Source of the DNA: Planctomycetota bacterium
Lineage (GTDB): Bacteria; Planctomycetota; UBA8108; UBA1146; JAJFFE01
Direction: 5' to 3'
Length of the DNA stretch: 7,889 nt
NCBI GenBank assembly: GCA_020425835.1
Contig: JAGQRC010000136.1
Location: 1 to 7,889, forward strand
Positions within the stretch are counted from its first letter, which is position 1. Each line of letters opens with the position of its first letter. The notes under the pieces were generated by a model. That model was given only the letters and a program-made list of their open reading frames with translations, searched no databases and had not been told where the DNA came from. Shown here one piece after another: positions 1 to 5,985 of this stretch. A program made the translations under genes and the position numbers.

Positions 1-69
1 GATGAGGGTGAAGCCGCGCTCGTCTCGCGTCCGGTTCGTTCGCTTTCGTTCCATCCCCATCCGCTCCAT
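1..69 (-). CDS. gspG: Pseudopilin N-terminus, probably GspG (partial, cut by window edge)
   Basis: Reading the minus strand off the left edge gives a short basic leader followed by RDERGFTLI. This is the prepilin peptidase site of type IV pilin-like proteins: cleavage after Gly, then Phe at +1 and the start of the hydrophobic helix. The order ATPase, platform protein, then prepilin-signal protein is the canonical gspE-gspF-gspG order, so the major pseudopilin of a type II secretion system is the best call. Another pseudopilin (GspH/I) or a type IV pilin cannot be excluded from 23 codons. Three in-frame ATGs lie at 69, 60 and 54. The one at 54 has a GGAG nine bases upstream (64-67) and is the best-supported start; it gives a leader of about 14 residues, versus about 19 from the ATG at 69. 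The gene lies 68 bp after gspF (83 bp if the ATG at 54 is used), same strand. Nearly all of it is outside the window. Confidence 0.72.
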   Translation of the reverse strand, partial: MERMGMERKRTNRTRDERGFTLI

Positions 70-137
70 CCCTAGGTTCGTTTCGGTTCCCACAGCGTCT
101 CCAGCACCAGAGCTCACTTGTCGACGCCCTCGATGCG

Positions 138-1511
138 TCAACCCATACCCTGGCTGATCTGGAAGATCGGCAACAGGAGCGCGATCACGATGAATCCGAC
201 CAACGCTCCGACGGCGACGATCAGCAGCGGCCCCAACAGCGAGATCAGGGCGCGGGACTGCGATCGCATCTCCTTCTCCTGGATCTGCGCGACCTTGAGG
301 AGCATCTCATCGAGACGACCGGTCTCCTCTCCCACGCGGATCATCTGGATCATGGTCGACGGGAACAGCTCGAGTCGACGGATCGGTTCCGCGAGTGAGT
401 CCCCGCCCTTGGTCTCCTCGGCGACGTCGAGGATCCGGTGCGCGATGAACTGGTTGCCGACGGTGTTGCGGACGATGTCGAGGGCGCGCAGCAACGACAC
501 TCCGGCGTGGTGCAGCGTGCCCAGGGTGCGCGAGAAACGGGCGAGGGCGCCCGCCCGGAACAGCTTCCCCATCACCGGCCAACTCAGTCGCCAGCGATCG
601 AACGTGACGCGCCCCGCATCGGTCCGGGTCCAGCGGACGAACGCGGTGCCGCCGAGAACGAGAGCGACGAGCGTGACGTGCCACCAGTTCGCACTGAACT
701 CGCTGACCGCGAGGAGGATCCGGGTCGGCAGCGGCAACGCATCCGTGAGCCCGGTCATGATGCCCAGGAGTCTCGGCATGACGAACGTCAGCAGGACGAC
801 GGTGGTGGTCACTCCGAGCACGAGGACGAAGGCGGGATAGGCGATCGCCGCGGCCACTTCGCCGCGCATCTCGTCCTGGTCCTCGAGGAAATCGGCGAGG
901 TCGTCGAGAACCGGGCCGAGCTGCCCCGACTCCTCACCCACCTCGACCATGCTGGTGAAGAGGACCGAGAAGAGCCTCGGGTGTCGGGCGAGCGCCGCGG
1001 AGAATGGCTCCCCGCGCCGCACCTCGGAGGAAATCTCGTGGATCACCGCGGCGAGCGCCGGGTTCTCCGCCTGCTCGGCCAGACCGTCGAGCGCGCTCGG
1101 GATCGGGATCGTCGCCGCGAGCAACGTCGACATCTGGCGAGTGAAGGCGGTGACCTCCTTGCGCGAGATTCGACCGCCCCGCGCGGTCTTCGTCGCACCG
1201 ACGGTTGCGGCACCGCCACTCGCGTCACCGTCTCTCGACGTACCCACTCTCCCCTGCCCTCGAGGCTCGGGGGATCGCGGCGAGTGCGACTTCGGTGCGC
1301 TCGACCCGTTGACGGCGCCACTGACCTTCCGCGGCGACTCGGACCGTTCGACGATCGCCGGGGCGCCGTGGGCACGTTCGAGTTCGAGCGATGACGGGAA
1401 CAACCCGCGACTCGACAACAGATCGAGTGCGCTGCGCCGGTCGCTCGCCTCGATCACACCCGTCGAGGAGCGTCCATCACTACCGATCGCCTTGTACCGA
1501 AACGAAGTCAA
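138..1511 (-). CDS. gspF: Type II secretion system inner-membrane platform protein GspF
   Basis: GspF is the polytopic inner-membrane protein around which the pseudopilus is assembled; it contacts the GspE ATPase on the cytoplasmic side. The 457-residue product starts with the small GspF N-terminal segment (FRYKAIGSDGRSSTG, residues 4-18). It then carries the two tandem T2SSF domains at about 116-245 and 319-450. Each repeat has the family's conserved signature: VGEESGQL at 191-198 and VGEETGRL at 393-400. Membrane segments are visible at about 226-249, 277-294 and 423-448. The protein is about 50 residues longer than usual because of a Ser/Pro/Arg/Gly-rich linker at about 46-114. The start is TTG at 1511: an in-frame TGA lies 18 bases upstream (1530-1532) with no ATG or GTG between, and a GAGGGA sits nine bases before the TTG. 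It follows gspE after 69 bp, so co-transcription is likely. The family assignment is firm; choice between T2SS and a type IV pilus PilC homologue rests on the neighbours. Confidence 0.95.
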   Translation of the reverse strand: MTSFRYKAIGSDGRSSTGVIEASDRRSALDLLSSRGLFPSSLELERAHGAPAIVERSESPRKVSGAVNGSSAPKSHSPRSPEPRGQGRVGTSRDGDASGGAATVGATKTARGGRISRKEVTAFTRQMSTLLAATIPIPSALDGLAEQAENPALAAVIHEISSEVRRGEPFSAALARHPRLFSVLFTSMVEVGEESGQLGPVLDDLADFLEDQDEMRGEVAAAIAYPAFVLVLGVTTTVVLLTFVMPRLLGIMTGLTDALPLPTRILLAVSEFSANWWHVTLVALVLGGTAFVRWTRTDAGRVTFDRWRLSWPVMGKLFRAGALARFSRTLGTLHHAGVSLLRALDIVRNTVGNQFIAHRILDVAEETKGGDSLAEPIRRLELFPSTMIQMIRVGEETGRLDEMLLKVAQIQEKEMRSQSRALISLLGPLLIVAVGALVGFIVIALLLPIFQISQGMG

Positions 1512-1558
1512 CGGCCCACATCCCTCGAGTCACGTCCCGAATCACCCGCATTGGCTCC

Positions 1559-1573
1559 CCCGCGACCGGCGGG
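1559..1573. other. Short GC-only hairpin between gspE and gspF
   Basis: CCCGC and GCGGG form a perfect 5-bp stem around a 5-base loop, eight bases past the gspE stop codon. No T-rich tract follows on the minus strand, so it does not look like an intrinsic terminator. It could slow or process the gspE-gspF transcript, or be chance in GC-rich DNA. Confidence 0.25.
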
Positions 1574-1580
1574 CTCGCCC

Positions 1581-3308
1581 TCAGTGTCCACCCTGGTCCA
1601 ACGCCACTCGCAACACTTCATCGAGGGTCGTCTCTCCGGCTGCCGCCTTGTTCAACCCATCCGCGAGAACAGTGGTCATGTTCTTGAGCGCACGACGCTT
1701 GATCTCGGCGCTGGACGCACGCGCGAGGACGGTCTCCCGCAACTCGCTGTCGAACAAGAGCAGCTCGTACAGTCCGACACGACCGCGGTAACCGGTACCG
1801 CGACAGTCGTCACACCCCAGACCCGCACAGTAGTCGCCGTGGGTGGTGTCGATCTCGATGCCGTGGAGATGGAACTTCTCGAGTGTCGTCGACGGCACCG
1901 GTCCCGACCGGCGACAGGATGTGCAAATGCGTCGGACAAGGCGCTGCGCGAGCACCCCCTCGAGCGACGAGGCGATGAGGAACGGCTCGATCCCCATGTC
2001 CGTCAATCGGGTCACCGCTCCCGCCGCGTCGTTCGTGTGCAGCGTCGAGAAGACGAGGTGTCCCGTCAACGCGGCGCGCACGGCGATCTCCGCGGTCTCG
2101 GTGTCCCGGATCTCTCCGACCATGATCACGTCCGGGTCCTGGCGGAGGATCGCGCGGAGTCCGGTCGCGAAGGTGAATCCGCGGCTCGGGCGCACGGGGA
2201 TCTGCGCGACGCCGGGGAGCTCGTACTCGACCGGGTCCTCGATCGTCAGGATCTTCTTCTCCGGGGTGTAGATGCTGTGGAGCACCGAGTAGAGCGACGT
2301 CGTCTTGCCGCTGCCGGTCGGCCCCGTGGCGAGAAAGATCCCGTGGGGCTTCTCCACCGCCGCCTGGAGCTGGCGGCCGCGAGCCGCGTCGAGTCCCAGC
2401 TCGGTCATCGTGAGGATGCGCTGCCCTTTTTCGAGGAGTCGCATCACGACGCTCTCCCCGTGCACGGTCGGCATGCTCCCGACCCGAATGTCGACGCGTC
2501 GGCCGCTCGATTGGATCTGGATCCTGCCGTCCTGCGGGATGAACCGCTCCGCGATGTTCATCTCCGCCATGATCTTGATCCGCGAGATGATGGCCGCGTG
2601 CAGGTGGCGCGGCGGCGGTGGAATCTCGAGGAGCACGCCGTCGACGCGATAGCGGAGCTCGATCCGATTCTCGAACGGAACCAGGTGGACGTCGCTCGCT
2701 CGGTCCTTCACCGCGCTCGAGATGATCAGGTTGACCAGGTTGATGACCGTCGGCTCGCTGGCCATGACCTCGATGTCGTGGAGGTTGTCGTGTCGGAGCG
2801 CCGCGTCGCTCTCGTCGTAGAGGTCCTCGACCATTCGCTCGACCGTGACCTCATGGCACTCGGCGATCTTGTCGGCCAGCTCCGAGCGATCGGCGAGGAC
2901 CACCTCGACCTCTGCGCCGCTCAACAGCCGCACGTCCTCGATCAGCCGCGGGTCTCCCGGCTCGCCGATGGCGAGGCGAAGGGTTCCGTCGGCGAGGGCC
3001 AGCGGTAGGGCCTGTCGATCGGTGACGAAGTCGGGGGGGAGGGTGTCGAGCGCGTCGCGGTCGATCTGGAGCTTTCGCACCGACACACGTTCGATCCCGA
3101 AGTGTCGGGCGAGACCGTCCTGCAGCCGACTCGGCTCGACCAAGCCGAGCTCGACCAGCAGGTCTCCGAGTCGGAGCGAGCCGTTGCCATTGGAGACGGG
3201 CTCGCCTTGGGCCGCCAGCGCCGTCGAGAGGTCTCCCTCGGAGATCGCTCCCAGTTCGATCAGACACTCGCCCAATCGAGGTCGCGTCGGTAGATGCAGC
3301 ACGCCCAC
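1581..3308 (-). CDS. gspE: Type II secretion system assembly ATPase GspE with MshEN-type N-terminus
   Basis: GspE is the cytoplasmic hexameric ATPase that drives pseudopilus assembly through GspF. In the 575-residue product, residues 11-69 hold two RLG-type motifs of the MshEN kind, known in MshE/PilB-like ATPases to bind c-di-GMP. Residues 70-165 fit the T2SSE N-terminal domain. The ATPase core follows: Walker A GPTGSGKTT (329-337), Asp box IEDPVEYEL (356-364), Walker B region ending VGEIRD (397-402) and the His box STLHTND (421-427). A zinc-binding CxxC pair is present (C462/C465 and C499/C502) with one extra Cys at 494, ahead of the TGYRGR segment. Length is normal for the family. The start is GTG: at 3308, or at 3302, which has a better spaced GGGGAG (3308-3313). 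No other start occurs in the open frame upstream. It is the first visible gene of the minus-strand run. PilB of a pilus system is the alternative; the adjacent gspF and pseudopilin genes favour T2SS. Confidence 0.95.
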   Translation of the reverse strand: MGVLHLPTRPRLGECLIELGAISEGDLSTALAAQGEPVSNGNGSLRLGDLLVELGLVEPSRLQDGLARHFGIERVSVRKLQIDRDALDTLPPDFVTDRQALPLALADGTLRLAIGEPGDPRLIEDVRLLSGAEVEVVLADRSELADKIAECHEVTVERMVEDLYDESDAALRHDNLHDIEVMASEPTVINLVNLIISSAVKDRASDVHLVPFENRIELRYRVDGVLLEIPPPPRHLHAAIISRIKIMAEMNIAERFIPQDGRIQIQSSGRRVDIRVGSMPTVHGESVVMRLLEKGQRILTMTELGLDAARGRQLQAAVEKPHGIFLATGPTGSGKTTSLYSVLHSIYTPEKKILTIEDPVEYELPGVAQIPVRPSRGFTFATGLRAILRQDPDVIMVGEIRDTETAEIAVRAALTGHLVFSTLHTNDAAGAVTRLTDMGIEPFLIASSLEGVLAQRLVRRICTSCRRSGPVPSTTLEKFHLHGIEIDTTHGDYCAGLGCDDCRGTGYRGRVGLYELLLFDSELRETVLARASSAEIKRRALKNMTTVLADGLNKAAAGETTLDEVLRVALDQGGH

Positions 3309-3371
3309 TCCCCACTTTCGGCCCGGCCAGGTGAACTGCCCGAAACCCGCTCTCCGTCTCGATTCCCGTCG

Positions 3372-3399
3372 ATTGTAGGAACGCCCAGGGCGCGAGCAA
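3372..3399 (-). promoter_or_regulatory. Candidate sigma70-like promoter for the gspE run
   Basis: On the minus strand TTGCTC (3394-3399) is followed after 16 bases by TACAAT (3372-3377). The -10 matches 5 of 6 consensus positions; the -35 matches only 3 of 6. It would give a leader of roughly 60 bases before the gspE GTG. Another -10-like TAGAAT lies at 3458-3463 on the same strand without a good -35. This is a sequence match only. Confidence 0.3.
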
Positions 3400-3542
3400 G
3401 CACGACGCGTTCCGGCCGCGACTCCGCTCTCACCCTTTCGTTCGACGACGACGCACCATTCTAGGGGCCCGAGACGCCATTCCCGTCCAGCGCGGGGCGA
3501 ACCGGCCGCGCGCGCCCGCGAACGGAAGGCGCGAGGCTCGCA

Positions 3543-3572
3543 TTGCCATTCCCGGTCGGCCGAGGGTAGTGT
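3543..3572 (+). promoter_or_regulatory. Candidate sigma70-like promoter for the lipoprotein-methyltransferase pair
   Basis: TTGCCA (3543-3548, 5 of 6 to the -35 consensus) is followed after 18 bases by TAGTGT (3567-3572, 3 of 6 to the -10 consensus). It lies about 45 bases before the chosen ATG at 3618. The -35 overlaps the right copy of the GCCATTCCCG repeat. The weak -10 makes this tentative. Confidence 0.25.
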
Positions 3573-3617
3573 CTCACCCCGCGCCCCACCCGAGTGTCAC
3601 GGCGAGGAAAACTCCAT

Positions 3618-4070
3618 ATGGTCACCCCGAAGCGTCGATTCGTGCTGCACTTCGCCGCGCCGCTGTTCGTTCTGACGACGCTCGCCTGTGTCACGACCCC
3701 GGCCAACCTCCCCCCTCGAAACCTGACGATCACCGGAGAAGACCTGGCCGCGATCCGAGTCAAGCTCCGTCGGGTCGGCCTCGATCTCCTGACCGCCGAT
3801 CAGGCGCGGCTGCCCGACGACGAACGTGGTCGGTACGTCGCGGTCCGAACGCTGCCCGAGTTCGAGTCGCCCGCCCTTCCCCATCACCCCAGCGGCTACC
3901 TGTTCGTGGCGATCGACGACCGCCCCGTCGAAGACTCCTCCGAGGTGTTCGCGCTCCTCCGGGATTGGGAGGTCGATCGCCCCGTGACCCTGACAGCGCG
4001 TCTCAACCCCAACCTCGCGATCGATGTGGAGTGGTGGGAGGTCCATGTGAAGCTGGCGTTGCCCCGATGA
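3618..4070 (+). CDS. Predicted small lipoprotein with PDZ-like C-terminal segment
   Basis: I do not recognise a named family. The 150-residue product begins with a basic n-region (KRR at 5-7) and a hydrophobic stretch from residue 8 to 23. It then has TTLAC with Cys24, a somewhat atypical lipobox (Leu at -2, Thr at -3). Mature residue +2 is Val, compatible with outer-membrane sorting in the E. coli rule. A linker rich in Pro/Thr follows. Residues about 93-140 (GYLFVAIDDRPVEDSSEVFALL and onward) have the spacing of the latter half of a PDZ fold: a strand with a Gly, an I-D-D-x-P-V turn, a helix and a closing VTLTAR strand. The usual carboxylate-binding loop is not evident. The ATG at 3618 has AGGA nine bases upstream; an in-frame GTG at 3594 has no such site. 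The stop overlaps the next gene's start (ATGA), so the two are probably translated together. The role is unknown; an envelope accessory protein is possible. Confidence 0.75.
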   Translation: MVTPKRRFVLHFAAPLFVLTTLACVTTPANLPPRNLTITGEDLAAIRVKLRRVGLDLLTADQARLPDDERGRYVAVRTLPEFESPALPHHPSGYLFVAIDDRPVEDSSEVFALLRDWEVDRPVTLTARLNPNLAIDVEWWEVHVKLALPR

Positions 4071-5191
4071 CCTCGCGGCGTTGGATCGCCGAGATCGAAG
4101 CTGCCGAAGCGATGGGTTGGCGGGAGCTGTCCGAGACCCTCGGCACCGTCGAATCGAGCCGTTGGTGGGAGCTCGCCACGTGGGACCCGAACATGGGTGG
4201 CCTGCAGGAGTTGACCCTCGGGCACCTCTCCAACGATCTCGACCTGATTCGACTTCGGAAGGCCATTCGAGTCGCCCATCGCGCGTTGGCTCCTGGAGGA
4301 CGGCTCACCGTATATTGGGCCGATCCCGATCGATTCTCGTGCGACGAGAGCGGTCCGTGGCCCGGCGAGGTGAGCGACCTGTCGGTGGCGGAGGGCACGG
4401 AGAGCTGGCTCACGCGATACCGTCCCCTCCGCCAGTGGATCGAGCTGATTCGCCTCTTCGAGTTCGAGCCTCGAACGCCGCGGCCCACTCGCCATGCCCC
4501 GGGGCTGCTTCGATGCGAAGCGATTCGGGCCGCGACGACGATCCGACGGGACGCCGTCGACAGCCGACCCTGCGAAGCGCGAGCCGACGCACGCTACGGC
4601 CCCGGTTCGACCTATCGACGTTTCAACCGACTCGAGGAGCCTGAGGTGCTCGACGACCTCCTGTTCGGCGTCGCTGCCATGCGACCGCGCCGCGGAGAGC
4701 GGGCGCTCTCGATCGGCGTGAACGACGCGCAGGAGTGGAACCTCTGGCGCGCGGTCCACGCGATGGAGCTCGATCTCTGGGGCGTCGACGCGAGTCCGGA
4801 GGCGATCGACCAGGCGCGGATCCGATGGGGGTCGTTCGCGGAGCAGCTCATCGTCGGCGACGCGAGCGACCTGCGCACGCTCTCACTGCCCCGCTTCGAT
4901 CTGGTCTTGATCCTCAACACCCTCCAGTGCACGACCGTGGACCGCGACGCACTACTCGGCGGACTGCGCGACATCACGCATCCCGGGACTCGCTTCCTGA
5001 TCACGATCCCGAACTGCCACTTCGGAGTGCGTGACATCCTGCGCCGCCCCGTGGATCGCAACGACGCCCGCCACGATCGTGCGGCGGCGCTGAAGGACAT
5101 TCGCTTCCTCACTCGGTACTTCCACCGCGCGGGATACGGCAGGATCTCCACCTTCGGCACCTACGATCTCTGTCTGCTGGTCCGGCCCTGA
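4067..5191 (+). CDS. Class I SAM-dependent methyltransferase-like protein with an extra N-terminal half-domain
   Basis: The product is 374 residues. The C-terminal part (about 181-374) has the strand order of a class I methyltransferase: ALSIGVNDAQEW (213-224, motif I position), LWGVDASPEAI (237-247, with the acidic residue expected to hold the SAM ribose), VGDASDL (263-269), FDLVLILNTLQ (277-287) and FLITIPNCHF (310-319). Motif I is IGVND rather than the usual DxGxGxG. The N-terminal part (about 42-156) resembles only the back half of such a fold: LQELTLGHL (46-54), RALAPGGRLTVYW (72-84), WIELIRLFEFEP (124-135) and LLRCEAIRA (147-155), without its own motif I. The substrate is unknown. The ATG at 4067 overlaps the lipoprotein stop and has no close Shine-Dalgarno (GGGAGG at 4036-4041 is 25 bases away), so reinitiation after the lipoprotein is likely. 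The frame stays open upstream to 3569, but that part is antitypical protein in another frame of the lipoprotein gene. Confidence 0.82.
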   Translation: MTSRRWIAEIEAAEAMGWRELSETLGTVESSRWWELATWDPNMGGLQELTLGHLSNDLDLIRLRKAIRVAHRALAPGGRLTVYWADPDRFSCDESGPWPGEVSDLSVAEGTESWLTRYRPLRQWIELIRLFEFEPRTPRPTRHAPGLLRCEAIRAATTIRRDAVDSRPCEARADARYGPGSTYRRFNRLEEPEVLDDLLFGVAAMRPRRGERALSIGVNDAQEWNLWRAVHAMELDLWGVDASPEAIDQARIRWGSFAEQLIVGDASDLRTLSLPRFDLVLILNTLQCTTVDRDALLGGLRDITHPGTRFLITIPNCHFGVRDILRRPVDRNDARHDRAAALKDIRFLTRYFHRAGYGRISTFGTYDLCLLVRP

Positions 5192-5354
5192 GGACCGGCG
5201 CACGACCCGGACGTTCGCAGCATCGCTCGAGTGGCTCGATGTGCGGACCCTGCGACGAACCCAGAGACCTTCGACACGAACTCGAACTCTCGCCCGGTGT
5301 CGTTCGGCGATCCTCGATCGCCAAGGAACGGTCGGAGGCGAAAGGAGACGGCGC
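5192..5354. other. Intergenic gap with hairpin before the DUF1801 gene
   Basis: There is no gene in these 163 bases. Besides the hairpin at 5306-5322 and the ribosome binding site at 5343-5347, no clear promoter or T-tract terminator was seen. It is therefore open whether the DUF1801 gene is transcribed from here or by read-through from the methyltransferase gene. Confidence 0.5.
5306..5322 (+). promoter_or_regulatory. Perfect 7-bp stem-loop in the leader of the DUF1801 gene
   Basis: GGCGATC and GATCGCC are exact reverse complements separated by the 3-base loop CTC. The hairpin ends 32 bases before the ATG at 5355. No T-run follows on the plus strand, so it is not a classical intrinsic terminator. 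It could be a leader hairpin, a dyad operator (GATCGCC half-sites) or chance. Confidence 0.35.
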
Positions 5355-5789
5355 ATGGTGGAAGGGCGCAGGAGAGCGGGATCCGAGAAGCCAGCGCTAC
5401 TGGCCGGTGGGAACCCGCAGATCGCCAAGGGAGATGGCGACGGTCCAGTGCGGGACTACCTCGCGGCAATGCCCGGCTGGAAGCGTGACGTCGGTCAGCG
5501 ACTCGACGAGTGGATCGTCTGCGCGGTGCCGGACGTGCGGAAAGCGGTGCGCTGGAACACGCCGCTGTACGGTCTCGAAGGTCGGGGTTGGTTCGTCGGG
5601 TTCCACTGCCTCACGAAGTACGTGAAGGTCTCGTTCTTTCGGGGGACATCGTTGGCTCCCGTACCGCCCGTCGCGTCCAAGCAGGACGAGGTGCGATATC
5701 TCCACATCCACGAGCACGACCAGCTCGACCGCCCGCTGCTGTCCGACTGGTTCCGACAGGCCGCCACACTCCCAGGTTGGACCCCGTGA
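5355..5789 (+). CDS. DUF1801 (YdhG-like) domain protein
   Basis: The 144-residue product is a compact single-domain protein of the DUF1801 family: small soluble cytoplasmic proteins of unknown molecular function. The family pattern is clear: GNPQIAKGDGDGPVRDYLAAMPGW-like opening (residues 19-42), the VRKAVRWNTPLYG segment (61-73), FHCLTKYVKVSFFRGTSL (83-100), the EVRYLHI strand (112-118) and a C-terminal helix ending LPGW (139-142). No signal peptide or membrane segment is present. The ATG at 5355 is chosen because AGGAG (5343-5347) lies seven bases upstream; the open frame before it is Arg-rich and unlike protein. It stands alone, 163 bp after the methyltransferase gene and convergent with ileS. 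The last codons and stop lie in a 16-bp unit that is repeated directly after the stop. The family call is firm; no function should be assigned. Confidence 0.9.
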   Translation: MVEGRRRAGSEKPALLAGGNPQIAKGDGDGPVRDYLAAMPGWKRDVGQRLDEWIVCAVPDVRKAVRWNTPLYGLEGRGWFVGFHCLTKYVKVSFFRGTSLAPVPPVASKQDEVRYLHIHEHDQLDRPLLSDWFRQAATLPGWTP

Positions 5790-5806
5790 CGGTTGGACGC
5801 CGTGAC
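5775..5806 (+). repeat. 16-bp tandem duplication spanning the DUF1801 stop codon
   Basis: GGTTGGACCCCGTGAC (5775-5790) is followed immediately by GGTTGGACGCCGTGAC (5791-5806): 15 of 16 bases identical. The unit contains the last four sense codons (Gly-Trp-Thr-Pro) and TGA. The single difference is at the third base of the Thr codon. Confidence 0.9.
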
Positions 5807-5985
5807 AGACACGCTCCAAGTTGAACGGGTCGTGAGACTGCACGCCGATCTCGAGTCCGAGGCGGCGAAGGGGGAGAGGTATGCCCGGACACTCTGCGGC
5901 GAACTTCGAGGCAGCGGGCGCGCCCCCCGATGGCGCCCCGGCCCCACGGCGGCTCCGCGCGTCGGTCACGCCAAGTGCCGCTGGG
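5790..5985. other. Convergent intergenic region between the DUF1801 gene and ileS
   Basis: These 196 bases lie between two genes ending toward each other. They hold the second copy of the 16-bp duplication and a 6-bp GC stem (GGGCGC 5916-5921 with GCGCCC 5933-5938, 11-base loop). No stem followed by a T-run was found on either strand, so no terminator is called. The open frames here are Arg/Pro-rich and look like high-GC artefacts. Confidence 0.5.

Larger units (their letters stand above)
3309..3617. other. Divergent intergenic region between gspE and the lipoprotein gene
   Basis: This 309-bp stretch has no convincing gene on either strand. It must carry promoters for the leftward gspE run and the rightward lipoprotein-methyltransferase pair. 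It contains two weak sigma70-like elements listed separately and a very GC-rich block at about 3488-3537. It also holds a 10-bp direct repeat, GCCATTCCCG, at 3476-3485 and 3545-3554. No terminator, RNA gene or riboswitch-like structure was recognised. Confidence 0.6.

Noticed and set aside
438..1394. A 318-codon plus-strand open frame opposite gspF
   Set aside because: Antisense shadow of GspF with low-complexity charged product.
1551..3008. A 485-codon open frame on the plus strand opposite gspE
   Set aside because: It is antisense to the GspE ATPase motifs; composition is Arg/Asp/His-rich and no family is recognisable.
3594..3617. Alternative GTG start for the lipoprotein
   Set aside because: No ribosome binding site precedes it, and it would put eight residues ahead of the signal peptide. 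The ATG at 3618 has AGGA nine bases upstream.
3569..4066. Upstream extension of the methyltransferase frame
   Set aside because: It runs through the lipoprotein gene in another frame, is Arg/Pro/Ser-rich, and protein-like sequence begins only at the ATG at 4067.
5916..5938. GC-rich hairpin as a terminator for ileS or the DUF1801 gene
   Set aside because: The stem is only 6 bp with an 11-base loop and no T-run follows on either strand.
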